NCBI GenBank assembly: GCA_003255065.1
Contig: QAOA01006379.1
Location: 96,989-160,988, forward strand
DNA from: Cercis canadensis
Lineage: Eukaryota > Streptophyta > Magnoliopsida > Fabales > Fabaceae
Length of the DNA: 64,000 nt
Reading direction: 5' to 3'
Part shown: positions 35,228 through 49,020 of the stretch, in pieces
How positions within the stretch are numbered: position 1 is the stretch's first letter
Layout of the letters: each line of letters starts with the position of its first letter
Made by a program: the position numbers and the translations under genes
The notes under the pieces: generated by a model
The model's database searches: none
The model's input: only the letters and a program-made list of their open reading frames with translations
Told to the model about the DNA's origin: nothing

Positions 35228-36619
35228 ATGGCACCTCCGGCAAAGAGAAAGGCAGTTGCATCCCCTTCCGGGTCCGGTACATACGACCGGAAGAAGTTCG
35301 TGCATAAGGAGGCTGAGGCCCGATTCCTAGACTCCGTGATCAACAAAGCCTTGGTGCCCGAGCGTGGCCTGGTTTTCACCAGAGCTCTCAATCCCAAAGT
35401 TCGGGAACTAGCCGACAATAATGGCTGGTTGCGCTTTGTAGATCACCCAGTCACATCTGTGGTGCCAGTCATCAAGGAGTTCTATGCCAATGCCAAATTC
35501 CTGGCCCGATTCCTAGACTCCGTAATCAACAAAGCCTTGGTGCCCGAGTGTGGCCTGGTTTTCACCAGAGCTCTCAATCCCAGAGTTCAGGAACTAGCCG
35601 ACAATAATGGCTGGTTGCGCTTTGTGGATCACCCGGTCACCTCTGTGGTGCCAGTCATTAAGGAGTTCTATGCCAATGCCAAATTCCGAAAGGAATTCAA
35701 GGTCTTTGTGCGGGGCAAATGGGTTCCATTCGACAGTCGCTCCATCAACGCCCTGTTTGGCCTCCCAGACATCGAGCACGACGAATACCTTCACTACCTC
35801 CACGATGGACCTGACTGGGACGCCATCATTCGCACCCTCTGCCAGCCAAGTACACAGTGGAAGCTGCGTGACGACACCCCTATCTCATTTCGCGCATCGG
35901 CATTGGAGATTGTGAGCAAGGTGTGGTACCACTTTTTGTGTGCCCGCCTTCTTCCTACGGGCCACCTGAGCGATGTCACCACGCCCCAGGCCATTCTCCT
36001 CTACTGCATTGTGACGGGGATGTCCATCGACATTGGCACTATCATCTAGCAGTCCATTCTCCGAGCTATTGACAGCACCAAGGGTTTTGCCTTTGGCCAC
36101 CCTTCGGTGATTCAGATGCTATGTCAGCAGGCTGGGGTCGAGTGGAGACCTGAGGAGGAGTTGCTTCATCCGAAGCAACCACTGGACGCCACTGCACACC
36201 ATCTTCAGAGTCCCTCATCCAGTGCACCACCACCGACACGCCAGCGCGCACCTCCGCGGACACCGCCATCTGCCACCACCCCGCCACCTGAGACCCAGCC
36301 ATCTAGTTCCTCCGGGCCCAGCCTGGCCGATCTGGAGCGTCAGATGACTCGACTACTCCGGTATGCGGACCGCTCGTCCCATTTTATGTATCAGACTGAG
36401 AGATTCATGGAGCGCGCCGATCTCTTCTTCGAGCACCAGATGAGCTTTAATGCTCATCTGGCCGAGTTTCACAGCCAGTGCTCCGCTGGTCAGGGCTCCG
36501 CTGTTCCACCATTCCCACCGCCACCTGTGCTTCCACCCTACTCTCCTGGCCTCGACGAGGACTACGGTGCCACCGATGAGGACCTTGGCGACACCGACAG
36601 CATGTCCGAAACCTTCTAG
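35228..36619 (+). pseudogene. At-4 env-position ORF, broken
   Basis: Copy of the third ORF carrying a tandem duplication of about 184 bp in the conserved domain (units from about 35318 and 35502). C-terminal linker, helical stretch and acidic tail are present. About two breaks; no complete product. Confidence 0.85.
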
Positions 36620-37969
36620 GGAAGTATTTTTCTTTCTTTTTGGGATTCATTGAGGACAATGCATGCACTAAGTTTGGGGGTAGAAAAACACAGTTTATTT
36701 ACTGAGTATCTTATTGTTTTCTATTTCCATAACTGGCAGTAATGAGTAATGAGATGATATTTATGCAAATTTGAAACTCCAGGGTCAGTGATAAAATCTT
36801 GTGTGTAGTAATCAGAATTTTTTTTTTAATATGCATAAGCTTGTTACATGATTACTCTCCTATGATTTTCCTCTATTATTAACTCTCCCCTTGACACAAT
36901 TTAAGCACTTGATCCTATGCATGACCCTAGTGAATTCTAAAGTAAATTTATGCTTGCCTAACACTTCATGACCTCATTTGAACTCTAGAACTAGTTTGAA
37001 TGCCATTTGAGGCGAAATCCTAGGCTTTGAGGCAGTAAGGAAATGATCTAGGCAATGTTTGGATCGTTTGAGCCTTTCAAGACAAACCATTCTATGAATT
37101 TCCTTAGTCACCCCAGTTGAGCCTAACATTTACCCCCTTTCCTTGTCAACCCATACAGAAATCCGAAACCATCAATATTTGCCCTAACCTTACATTCATG
37201 ATTCACACAGATGCTAGGAAAAATATTGAAAGCACAATGATATATAAGGAGGATGGGTGGAGTATAGAACTCTACAAAAATTTGCACAAAAAGTGTGCCC
37301 TCTTGACTCACAATGTGATTGAAAAAGGTTGGTGCACCCCCATTAAGAAATAAAAGAAAGAATAAGAGTGGGGGATGAAACCAACATCGTAAGACAGAAC
37401 AAGAGGAAGAAGGAAGCAAAAAGAAAGTAATCAAGGAGTTGACAAGTGAGAAAAGAAAAAAAAGTGAAAAGATTGGGTGAAAAACCTAAGAGAAAGAAGT
37501 GCTCTAAAATCCTAGCTGAGGTAATGTGTCATGGGTGATTTGAGCCATGTTGAGAACCTTATACCACGCCCCAACCATAGCCTTACACTACAAGTTTGAA
37601 AAAGACCTTTTGATCTTTAATGCCAAAAACAAGCCTACATTAGTGGAGAGTGGCATGATAACTAGCCTATGGAGTTCCGTACTATCCAAATTAAGAGGTC
37701 AAATATCTATGAGTAAAGGCATGTATGTCATAATTAATGTTTTCATTTGGTCAATGTGCTTGGATACACACACACACTCAAGGAGTTTGTTAGTTATAAA
37801 GGAGTTCAATGATAGAGTACATCACTGTTCTGGTTTGAGCTTGTTTTCTGGAATTCTGATATCCCCTTGTCTTTGAGACCTAATGGAGGAGTAAAGCAAA
37901 AGCATTTATCTGTAGCTCGAAAAGTTAAATAGAGTCCCGGGTATTTGCTCGAGGACGAGCAAAATCTCA

Positions 37970-37983
37970 AGTTTGGGGGTTTT
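37970..37983 (+). other. Polypurine tract of At-4
   Basis: AAGTTTGGGGGTTTT immediately before TGATAAG, the LTR start. The usual plus-strand primer position for LTR retrotransposons. Confidence 0.8.
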
Positions 37984-38533
37984 TGATAAGTGGATTTTAT
38001 ACCGTTTATCTCCTAATGTTCCTGCTTGATTCTTGTCTATTCTCGAGAATTTTAGGATAGGTTTTCATGATTTAAGTCTCATTCTTGTAGGTTTACGTTT
38101 TGGGAACTATGGAAGCTATTTTGGAGAAATTCGGGACAAGAAAGAAAGAAAATCGTGCAAGTTGGAATTGAAGGCAGGACTTGGGCGCCGCAGCCCCCAC
38201 CCAGGGCGCCACAGCGCCCTAATGCGTAACAAGACAAATTTCAGCAAGGAAAGGCGCCACAGCGCCCTACATCAGGCGCCGCAGCGCCCTATGTTCAGGA
38301 AGATGGAGACTGAGAACAGAAGGAAGGGCGCCGCAGCGCCCTATACTGGGCGCCACAGCGCCCCAGCACGAGAAGAGGAGGCGCCACAGCGCCATACACC
38401 AGGCGCCGCAGCTCCCTAGCTTCAGCAATTAGAGACTGAAATCCAGAAAGAAGGGCGCCGCAGCGCCCTAGACTAGGCGCCGCAGCCCCCGTCAAGCAAA
38501 CTTCAGGGCGCTGCAGTGCCCAAACCCAAGGCT
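37984..38533 (+). repeat. Partial Athila LTR (At-4 3' LTR, beta type)
   Basis: First 550 bp of an LTR including a GC hairpin array (about 38183-38533) with around nine copies. It ends within AAACCCAAGGC and joins directly to the middle of another copy's third ORF (GCTATGTCAGCAGGCTGGGG). No TATA box, R or U5. Confidence 0.88.
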
Positions 38534-39857
38534 TGCTATGTCAGCAGGCTGGGGTCGAGTGGAGACCTGAGGAGGAGTTGTTTCATCCGAAGCAACCACT
38601 GGACGCCACTGCACACCGTCTTCAGAGTCCCTCATCCAGTGCACCACCACCGACACGCCAGCGCGCACTTCCGCGGACACCGCCCTCTGCCACCAGCCCG
38701 CCACCTGAGACCCAGCCATCTAGTTCCTCCGGGCCCAGCCTGGCCGATCTGGAGCGTCAGATGACTCGACTACTCCGGTATGCGGACCGCTCGTCCCGTT
38801 TTATGTATCAGACTGAGAGATTCATGGAGCGCGCCGATCTCTTCTTCGAGCACCAGATGAGCTTTAATGCTCATCTGGCCGAGTTTCATAGCCAGTGCTT
38901 CGCTGGTCAGGGCTCCGCTGTTCCACCATTCCCACCGCCACCTGTGTTTCCACCCTACTCTCCTGGCCTCGATGAGGACTACGGTGCCACCGATGAGGAC
39001 CTTGGTGACACCGACAGCATGTCCGAAGCCTTCTAGGGAAGTATTTTTCTTTCTTTTTGGGATTCATTGAGGACAATGCATGTACTAAGTTTGGGGGTAG
39101 AAAAACACAGTTTATTTACTGAGTACCTTATTGTTTTCTATTCCCATAACTGGCAGTAATGAGTAATGAGATGATATTTATGCAAATTTGAAACTCCAGG
39201 GTCAGTGATAAAATCTTTTGTGTAGTAATCAGAATTTTTTTAAATATGCATAAGCTTGTTACATGATTACTCTCCTATGATTTTCCTCTATTATTAACTC
39301 TCCCCTTGACACAATTTAAGCACTTGATCCTATGCATGACCCTAGTGAATTCTAAAGTAAATTTATGCATGCCTAACACTTCATGACCTCATTTGAACTC
39401 TAGAACTAGTTTGAATGCCATTTGAGGCGAAATCCTAGGCTTTGAGGCAGTAAGGAAATGATCTAGGCAATGTTTGGATCGTTTGAGCCTTTCAAGACAA
39501 ACCATTCTATGAATTCTCTTAGTCACCCCAGTTGAGCCTAACATTTAACCCCTTTCCTTGTCAACCCATACAGAAACCCGAAACCGTCAGTATTTTCCCT
39601 AACCTTACATTCATGATTCACACAGATGCTAGGAAAAATATTGAAAGCACAATGACATATAGGGAGGATGGGTGGAGTATTGAACTTTACAAAAATTTGC
39701 ACAAAAAGTGTGCCCTCTTGACTCACAATGTGATTGAAAAAAAGGTTGGTGCCCCCCATTAAGAAATAAAAGAAAGAATAGAAGTGGGGGATGAAACCAA
39801 CATCGTAAGATAGAACAAGAGGAAGAAGAAAGCAAAAAGAAAGTAATCAAGGAGTTG
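38534..39857 (+). mobile_element. At-5: Athila third-ORF 3' part and tail
   Basis: Contains the C-terminal half of the env-position ORF (linker, helical stretch, acidic tail ending SMSEAF) and about 820 bp of the noncoding tail, truncated at 39857. No pol, LTR or polypurine tract. Over the shared part it is closest to At-6. Confidence 0.85.
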
Positions 39858-40408
39858 ATGCATTTAGGCTCCACCTACTACATACATTAATGAAAATGAG
39901 ATTGGATGACCATTCATTTCTACCACCTGCCTTTTTTTTTTTGTTACATCTCTGCCATCTGTTTTTGGTTGCTTCTTTTACAACTATACACTAGAGCTAT
40001 TAAAATGGGTAAGGCAAGGCTATTCTATTTTAAGATTAGGACTTGCCACAGATTTTAACAATGACTTGCAGTGATATTTATAGATTACTTACCTAAAAGA
40101 GATTGTTAACAGTGAGATTTAAACCTATTAAGCAGATAGATTAGATCATTTTTAAATTTTCATCAGTTAAATCAATCTAGTTGGAAAATAGATTAGATTT
40201 TTTTTCCAAATTTTATTAGTTAAAAATTTTTTAGATCATATTTGGATGCATGTATTTAGGCTCCACCTACTACGGCCATTGATGAAAATGAGATTGGATG
40301 ACCATTCAATCTCTACCACCTGCTTTTTTTTTTTTTTTTGGTAACATCTCGGCCACCTGTTTGTGGTTGCTTCTTTTACAATTACACACTAGAGCCGTTA
40401 AAATGGGT
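39858..40408 (+). repeat. Direct duplication of about 160 bp including a hAT left end
   Basis: Unit 1 (about 39857-40011) and unit 2 (about 40243-40408) share GCATTTAGGCTCCACCTACTAC-like, AATGAGATTGGATGACCATTC and GTTGCTTCTTTTACAA blocks; overall they look roughly 80-85% identical. Each ends inside the first bases of the hAT terminus (TAGAGCTATTAAAATGGGT and TAGAGCCGTTAAAATGGGT), so the duplication happened after the hAT insertion. AT-rich DNA of about 230 bp separates the units. Confidence 0.75.
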
Positions 40409-41128
40409 TGGCCTATTTTTGTCAGTTTTGAATGAGGGTTGGGTTTATAAAACCCCAACTTGAATAAAATCAAGCCAATCTAGCCCTACCCGAATTGGCT
40501 AAGGGCCCATTTGGGTTTAGGTTGACCTTTGTTTGTTTGTTTGTTTGTTTTTTTTTTTTTTTTTCAGGCCTAATTCTCCCATTTTCTTCCTAGGTTCAAA
40601 ATTCCTATATTCTATTGTTGAGAGTTTAAATTTAAATTTTATTAAGAGTAAGTAAAGTAAAATAAAGAAAAAGATGTTACTCTTTATTGTACTGTCTCAT
40701 ATTTAAATTTATGGATTATTTTAAGTCAATAATATCGCCCACAAAAAAAGTCAAGTGCATCATATAGGTTCTCTTTCTTATTTCTCTTTTGGCCTATCTC
40801 AAACTTGGTTATAATCATTTGTTCAATTAGTATTTTGTTAAACTTAGTTACCATCATTTGAGGACTCAATTGTAGATGATGATGTTGGTGGTGGTTGTTT
40901 TAATTTTATTTATCACTTACTGTATTCTTATTTTTGTTCAATTAAGATTTAAAAATTAGGTTCATTAATAATTGAGCCCTAATAACCAATTAAGATTTAG
41001 GAATAGCCCTTGGTCCACATAGGGCCAGGCTAGGCTAACATTTCGGTAACTCAAATAGAATTCGGATTGGCTTGGCCTAGCTTTAATAAGGTTAGGCCGA
41101 AATCAGCCAACCTGTTTTGAGAGCTCTA
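40390..41128. mobile_element. Nonautonomous hAT-type transposon, 739 bp
   Basis: Terminal inverted repeats TAGAGCCGTTAAAATGGGTT and (right end reversed) TAGAGCTCTCAAAACAGGTT, matching at 18 of the first 23 bases and ending in GGTTGGC in both. Flanked by a perfect 8-bp target duplication TTACACAC (40382-40389 and 41129-41136), diagnostic for hAT. The interior is AT-rich with no transposase ORF. A related relic is at 60109. Confidence 0.9.
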
Positions 41129-41404
41129 TTACACACTCTCTATATAAATGACAATTAATAAAAAGGCTATGGTTATTTCCAAAGCCAAAATGACTAATAA
41201 GTAATAACACAACCTAATTAATACTTAATATTTTATTTCAGAAATTTTCCCTTTAATTATTTATCATACATTAATTGATTCACCATAACATACACTTCCT
41301 TGGCTTTATATTCATAGAAAAAATGATCAGATATTCCCACATCATTAGGATCAGATATTCTCTTTTCCTATCTTCTCTCTCAAAAAGATAGTATCAGTAA
41401 ACAT

Positions 41405-42775
41405 TGATAAGTCGGTTTTATACCACTTATCCTGTATTTATCTAGCTTGTTAATTGTTTGTTCTAGGGTATTTTGAGTTTGATTCTTATGAATTATTGTT
41501 TCTTTTATTGGTTTTTACATTAGAAGTCTTTGGAAGTCACTTTGGTGTTTTTCGGTGTCAAAAAGAGCAAGTTTTGGCAAATTTGGGATGAAGACAGCAA
41601 CTTGGGCTCCCCAGCCTCCACTCTGGGTGCCACAGCCCCCTGTTTACGAAGAAAACCAAAAAATAGACAGAAGCTAGGGCGTTGCAGCCCCTAATCTGGG
41701 CGCCGCAGCCCCTTCCAGACAGAAACTCAGAGGCCGCAACACCCTCTAGGCAAAGAACCAGAGCGCCACAACCCCCAAACCCAAGGCTCCAGCTCCCGAT
41801 GGTCAAACTCGGAATTTGACTTCTGAACTTCCTAATTTCACTAGGACTCCTAATTTATTTTAATTCTTTTTTCTCCTAAACTTCCTAGGACCTATAAATA
41901 GGACTCTTAAAGTCTAAATTAGAGTTCAACACTTTTTAGAGAAGAGGCAAGAAGAGAAGAGGATTCAAGCTTGAAGATAGAGACTTTCGACATCAAATTG
42001 TCACATCCCATAGTTCAATTCTTCATCTCTCTCTTGTTGTTGATGTCTAATTTGTGTGTAATGTTATTTTCTGCAATTATCATGAACTAATTTCATCATC
42101 TAGGGTGGAGATGTAGCCTAGCTTAGGATGGATTGTAATTTCTAATGAATTAATCAAAGGACCTTCTTCTTAAATTGACTTCTTGATCTCCATACTTAAT
42201 GCTTATGTTTGATTGGCCATCAATTTAGATGAGCAGGTGATTACAATAATATTGAAAAGTTAGTTGTGATTGAGGACCATAGGGATTAAGAACATAAATT
42301 ATATAAAGGATAGGAATATACCGTTATGGTTTATGTAGCCATTAAAAAGAACCATAGAACGAATTGAATTCTGAAATTATTCGAAATTCACATAGGAATA
42401 TAATGAATTCATAGTTTAAGAATATATTTGTTTGACCTTGGAAAAAGCTAATGAATGACTTAGGGTTCTTGGCTATCAATTAGGAAGATTGTTGTTGATT
42501 AATGAATTAGGGATAAGAATCCAGACTAGCTACGGTGAAATCGACATCCTAGATATTTTCTCACCATATTCTTACTCATTTTTATAAGTGATTGTTCCTG
42601 GTTTACAATTTTGCATTCAATCATCATCAAAATTCACCTATCAATTGTCTAGATAAAATTAGAATACGCATAATTTTGGTACTTATTAGCCATAGTCTCC
42701 GTGGGACGATAATTAATCTCACTTCTTTATTACTTGATTACGGCACGTGCACTTGCGTTCACATTTTTCGTAACA
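41405..42775 (+). repeat. At-6 5' LTR (subtype alpha, diverged)
   Basis: 1,371 bp from TGATAAGTCGGTTTTATACC to TTTTTCGTAACA. The GC array (about 41600-41800) is short and decayed, e.g. GGGTGCCACAGCCCCC. TATA box 41893-41900. Downstream sequence follows the At-1 LTR (TCACATCCCATAGTTCAATT, TGTGTGTAATGTTATT). This is the most diverged LTR in the window. Confidence 0.88.
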
Positions 42776-42781
42776 AGTTTT

Positions 42782-42799
42782 TGGCGCGGTTGCCGGGGA
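42782..42799 (+). other. Primer-binding site, tRNA-Asp type (At-6)
   Basis: TGGCGCGGTTGCCGGGGA, six bases after the LTR, complements the tRNA-Asp 3' end with one mismatch at a different position from At-1. Confidence 0.88.
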
Positions 42800-43018
42800 C
42801 TGTGTCTCTATTAATATCAATACCAACGTATTCTAGAATTAGTCTAGATTTTATTTATTTTTGTAATCAAGTGGTGTGTGTATTTTTTAGGAAATTCTTC
42901 CTAGCGCATGAGAAGTTCGGGGCGAGCAAATTTGATTCCTTTGGATTCTGAAATCGAGAAGACTTGTAGACGAAACCGAAGGGAAAGGAGAAACGCATCA
43001 GGACTAGCTCAGATTACT

Positions 43019-46000
43019 ATGGAGAATGCCGGAGAAAATCCACCACCACCAGTGGTTGTCAGAAGACCTTTAAAGCACTATGGAGAGAGAAAATCCACCA
43101 CCACCAGAGGTTGTCCGAAAACCATTGAAGCATTATGGAGTTCCAATGGGACCTGTCCAAATCTCAAGCATCTCTAGGCCAACCATAGCGGCAAATTCCT
43201 TTGAAATCAAGCCCAGTGTCATCCAAATGATGCAAGCCAATCAGTTTGGTGGCTTTGCAACCGAAGATGCAAATGTGTACTTGGCGGGATTTCTGGAAAT
43301 CTGCGACACATTCAAGTTCAATGGCGTTACTGATGACGCCCTCAAACTACGTCTGTTTCCTTTCTCACTGAAGGACGAGGCACGGAGTTGGCTATACTCC
43401 CTTCCAGCAGGATCCATTTGCACTTGGGATCAAATGACAACTCAATTCTTGACTCGTTTCTTTCCTCCAGCAAGAACTGCCAGAATGAGAAACGACATCA
43501 ACACTTTTGCTCAACATGAGACAGAAGTTTTGCATGAGGCATGGGAGCGGTTCAAGGGTTTGATGAGAAAGTGCCCACATCACGGCTTACAGGAGTGGAT
43601 ATAAATTCAAACCTTCTACAATGGTTTGAATGGCACCACGAGAACTTTACTTGATGCTGCTGCAAATGGTTCTCTTATGGAGAAAACGGCTGACGAAGCT
43701 AGTAAGCTGCTTGATCAAATGGCGGATAATGCCCGCCAATGGCCATCTGAAAGGATTCCAGCAAAGAGGGCCTATGGGTTGCATGCTGTAGACCCCTTTC
43801 TTGCTCTCACTGCAAAAATGGATACAATTGCAAAGCACTTGGGCACTCTGACAGCTAATGCAATTCATTCTACTGTTGCTGCTTGTGAAGTGTGTCATGG
43901 TGAACACTCAAGTACAGATTGCCCAATTGTGACATCAGAAGCACCACCATCTGTGGAAGAAGCTCATTTTGTGGGAAACCCTAACAGGCCAGGCAATCCG
44001 TACTCGAATACATACAATCCGGGATGGAGAAACCATCCAAATTTCTCCTGGAAAAATTCTCAAAATGTGGTTAAGCCACCCGGATTTCAGCCATCATCTC
44101 AACCTCAGATGCAAGCTCCTGCACCACCTAAGATTTTTTTAGAAGATGCCCTTGCTCAACTCACAGTGAATACCACTCAGTTTATGACAAGGACAGACAT
44201 GACACTCCAAAATCAAGCGGCTTCTATTAGAAACTTAGAGGTACAGATGGGGCAAATCTCCAATTTACTCTCATCAAGAGACCAAGGTTCATTGCCGAGC
44301 AATACAGAGAGAAATCCCAAAGAGCAAGTCAAAGCCATATCTCTAAGAAGTGGCAAGATACTGGAAGAACCAAAGAGTAAAGATCTAGCAAAGGAAACAG
44401 CCATCGAAAACAATAAAGTTACTGCTGTACCTTTAGAAGAGACGCCTAAGGGTGAGGTAGTGGAGGAGCAAAAATCCAAATCTACTCTCCTTCCGGATAA
44501 TCCCCCACCTTACAAACCCCGAGTGCCGTTTCCTCATCGGTTTCAGAAGCAGAACATGGACAAACAGTTCTCTAAATTTCTTGAGGTCTTCAAGAAACTC
44601 CACATCAACTTACCTTTTGCAGAGGCATTGGCACAGATGCCAAGTTATGTGAAGTTCATGAAGGAGATCCTCACTAACAAGAGGCGATTAGAGGACTATG
44701 CAACAGTTGCACTTACTGAAGAGTGCAGTGCCATCCTCCAGAACAAGTTACCTCCAAAGCTCAAAGATCTAGGGAGTTTCACCATTCCTTGCACTATTAG
44801 TAATCTTTTCTTTGGTAAAGCTTTATGTGATTTAGGTGCTTCTATCAATTTAATGCATTTATCTGTTTACAGGAAACTTGGACTGGGAGAAGCGAAGCCA
44901 ACCTCCATCACTCTTCAGTTAGCAGATCGATCTCTCAAGTACCCCAGAGGAATCCTAGAAGATGTGCTCATCAAAGTGGACAAGTTTATCTTTCCAGCGG
45001 ATTTCGTGGTGCTTGACATGGAGGCAGATCAGGAGATCCCTATCATTTTAGGCCGACCTTTTCTAGCCACAGGGAATGCCCTCATTGATGTGCAGAAGGG
45101 GCAACTCATACTCAGGGTCAACGATGAAGAAGTGTCTTTCAATGTCTTCAAGGCTCTAAAGCAGTGTGATGAAGTAGACAATTGCATGCGGCTTGACATG
45201 ATTGATCACTGCACTACAGAGGTCTTCCGAGCTAGTCATCCTCCCGAACCATTGGAAGCTTGTCTCTTAGGCATCTCTCCTGAGGAAAATCCAGAGATCA
45301 ACAGTTGTGTGAACTTCCTGAATGATGTTCCTCCTCAGTTTATTAGAAGATCCTATGAGGAACTTGGCAAAGGTGGCTCACGATCTCCTCCATCTATAAA
45401 GAAACCTCTTGTGCTAGAACTCAAGCCTTTACCTGAACATCTTAAATATGTTTACCTTGGTGACTCTTCTACTTTTCCAGTCATCATTTCATCTTCCTTA
45501 CAGGAGAATGAGGTGGATAAAGAACTCAAGCCTTTACTTGAGCATCTTAAATATGCTTACCTTGGTGCCTCTTCCACTCTTCCGGTCATCATTTCATCTT
45601 CCTTAAAGGAGAATGAGGTGGATAAGTTACTAAGGGTCCTAAGGGAGCATCAGGCAACCATTGGATGGACCATCTCAGATATAAAGGGGATCAGCCCCTC
45701 CTTGTGTATGCACAAGATATTGATGGAAGATGACTTCAAACCCTCCATTGAGCATCAACGTCGGCTGAATCCGAATATGAAAGAGGTGGTGCGAGCAGAA
45801 GTACTGAAGCTTCTGGATGCTGGGATCATCTACCCGATTTTTGACAGTGCATAGGTGAGTCCAGTGCAAGTAGTACCTAAGAAGGGCGACATGACGGTTG
45901 TCAAGAATGAGAATAATGAGCTCATTCCTACACGGACAATCACAGGGTGGCGAGTGTGCATCGACTACAGGAAGTTGAACAAAGCCACAAGGAAAGACCA

Positions 46001-48560
46001 TTTTCCCTTACTGTTCATTGATCAAATGCTTGATCGACTGGCAGGTCATGCCTATTATTGCTTCCTTGACGGATATTCTGGGTATAATCATATCTCCATT
46101 GCTCCTAAAGACCAAGAGAAGACAACTTTCACCTGTCCCTATGGGACTTTCGCATTCAGGCGCATGCCCTTTGGATTATGCAATGCACCAGCTACTTTCC
46201 AAAGGTGCATGATGTCTATTTTCTCTGATATGGTGGAGCATTATATTGAGGTTTTCATGGACGACTTCTTTGTATTTGGATCTACTTTTGACACCTATCT
46301 CAGTCATTTATCTACTGTTCTGAAAAGATGTGAAGAGACCAATCTGGTTCTTAACTGGGAGAAGTGCCACTTTATGGTCCAAGAAGCAATTGTGCTTGGA
46401 CACAAGGTTTCGGCTCAGGGACTTGAAGTGGACAGAGCGAAAATTGCTACCATAGAGAAATTGCCTCCACCTACTTTAGTTAAAGGTGTGAGAAGTTTCT
46501 TGGGACATGCCGGTTTCTATAGACGGTTCATCAAAGACTTCTCCAAGATCACTAAGCCCTTGTGCAACCTTCTCTTGAAGGATGTCTCATTTGAGTTTAC
46601 TAAGGAATGCCTTCAAGCCTTCGAAAATCTGAAAAAGGCTTTGACCTCGGCACAGTCTTCAAGCCTTCGAAAACCTGAAAAAGGCATTAACTTCGGCACC
46701 TATAATCATTGCACCGGATTGGTCATTGCCTTTTGAGCTCATGTGCGACGCCAGTGACTATGCAATTGGAGCAGTTTTGGGTCAACGACGGGACAAGCTA
46801 CTACATGCCATTTACTATGCTAGCCGTACACTCGATCCTGCTCAGATGAATTATGCTACTACTGAGAAGGAGCTCCTAGCGGTTGTCTTCGCCTTCGACA
46901 AATTCCGAGCTTATCTCATTGGATCGAAGGCAATAGTCTTCACTGATCACTCCGCCATCAAATACTTGTTGGAGAAGAAGGATGCTAAACCAAGATTGAT
47001 TCGATGGGTCCTTCTCTTACAAGAATTTGACTTGGAAATTAGAGACAAGAAAGGCACTGAGAACCTAGTTGCAGATCATCTATCCTGCCTTGAAGTTTCA
47101 AAAGAGATAGGGGATACTGAAGTCCCCATTGAAACTTGGAAATTAGAGACAAGAAAGGCACTGAGAACCTAGTTGCAGACCATCTCTCCCGCCTTGAAGT
47201 TTCAAAAGAGATAGGGGATACTGAAGTCCCCATTGATGACTTCTTTCCGGATGAGCAACTCTTTGCTCTTTCTTCCACAGTTCACCCTTGGTTCAGTGAC
47301 ATCGCTAACTTCTTAGCTGTCAACCTTCTTCCACCGGATCAAAGCTACCATCAAAGGAAGAAATTCCTTTCTGTAGCCAAGCATTACTACTGGGATGAGC
47401 CACTCCTCTTCAAACACTGTTCTGATTCTATCATTCGACGATGTGTTCCTGAAGAAGAGATGGAAAGTATCCTCCATCATTGCCATGCATTTCCATACGG
47501 TGGCCACCATGGAGCAACTCGAACTGCAGCCAAGATCCTGCAATCTGGCTTTTATTGGCCTAGCATCTTTAAGGATGCTCATGCCTTCGTCTCAGCCTGT
47601 GATCATTGCCAAAGAACAGGCACCATCTCACGTCGTCATGAAATGCCACTCAATAGCATTCTAGAGGTGGAGTTGTTCGACGTATGGGGCATTGACTTCA
47701 TGGGTCCTTTCCCTTCCTCCTACAACAATCAATACATCTTGGTGGCAGTAGATTATGTGTCTAAGTGGGTTAAGGCAATCGCTATACCTACCAATGATTC
47801 AAAAGTGGTGGTGAACTTCTTGAAAAAGAACATCTTCACTCGGTTTGGCACTCCAAGAGCCCTAATCAGTGATGAAGGTACTCACTTCTATAACCAATAC
47901 CTTGATGCTCTACTGACCAAATATGGAGTCAAACATCGGATTGCTACTGCCTATCACCCACAGACTAGTGGTCAAGTGGAGATTTCTAACCGGGAGTTGA
48001 AGTGGATTCTGGAGAAGACAGTAAATGCCAATAGGAAAGATTGGGCGAGGAAGCTGGATGATGCGCTCTGGGCATACCGGACAGCATTCAAGACACCCAT
48101 CGGCACCTCTCCATACCGGTTGGTCTTCGGGAAGGCTTGTCATCTACCAGTTGAAGTGGAACATCAAGCATACTGGGCCACCAAGAAATTGAACTTTGAT
48201 CAAAAAGTTGCGGGTGAAAAGAGATTGCTTCAATTGAATGAGCTTGATGAATTTCGCCAGGATGCATATGAAAATGCCAAGCTCTATAAGGAAAAAACCA
48301 AGACATGGCATGACAAACGCATCCAGAAGCGTGAATTTGTTCCGGGTCAAAAAGTCCTCCTGTTCAACTCCCGACTTAAGTTATTTCCGGGAAAATTGAA
48401 ATCCCGATGGTCGGGTCCTTTCATTGTTGACACTGTTTTTCCCCATGGAGCTATTGAAGTCAAAAGTGGGGATCGCAAGTTCAAGGTCAATGGCCAACGC
48501 TTGAAGCACTACGTGGATGGCGAGGATGAATTTCAAAAATCATCCATCACTCTCGGCTGA
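43019..48560 (+). pseudogene. At-6 gag-pol region (broken)
   Basis: Parts in order: gag from MENAGEN, zinc knuckle at about 43884-43925, protease (Asp at 44829), RT (about 45770-46450, FMDD), RNase H (about 46726-47060), integrase (HHCC finger about 47480-47610; catalytic Asp 47694, Asp 47871, Glu 47979). Includes three internal direct duplications of 100-130 bp, one before RT, one near RNase H and one at the RNase H to integrase junction. About five breaks in all. Confidence 0.9.
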
Positions 48561-48814
48561 TGCTTTTCAGAGAAAGTCCGGTTGAGGACTATAAACCAAG
48601 CACTTGTTGGGAGGCAACCCATCATTCTAACCCCTATCTTTTATGTTCACTTAGTCAGAATCTTTTAGTTATTTCGTAATTTTTCGTATTCTTCGCACTT
48701 ATTTCTCCTCTTTGCCTTCTAATTTATTGTTCAACCAGGTGAGGGAACAAGTGTGGGGGTCCATCAGCTGGAAAATTAAGGCTAACATTGTTGGATTCAC
48801 CCAACAGGGCAGAA

Positions 48815-49020
48815 GCTTGGGCGCCGCAGCGCCCTGTTCTCAGCTGTCAGTCCATGGACACCAGAAGCTCAGGACGCCGCAGCGCCTAGTCAAGGACGCC
48901 GCAGCGCCCAACACTCGGCTGCAGGGATCAGAGCCCAGGACGCCGCAGCGCCTAGTGAAGGACGCCGCAGCGCTCTGTCGCGTTGAAGCCACCAGTGACA
49001 AAGGCGCCGCAGCGCCCAGG
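48815..49020 (+). repeat. GC hairpin array between pol and third ORF (At-6)
   Basis: About seven motif copies, many of the form GACGCCGCAGCGCC, in which one stem base is mismatched. Shorter than the At-3 array. Confidence 0.85.

Larger units (their letters stand above)
33934..38533 (+). mobile_element. At-4: 3' half of an Athila fossil
   Basis: Starts within a spacer GC array and continues with a type I leader and predicted intron, the env-position ORF (35228-36619), the complete noncoding tail, polypurine tract (37970-37983) and the first 550 bp of a beta LTR, which breaks off at 38533. It shows what At-1 lacks at its 3' end. The third ORF has about two breaks, one an internal tandem duplication. 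Confidence 0.88.
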
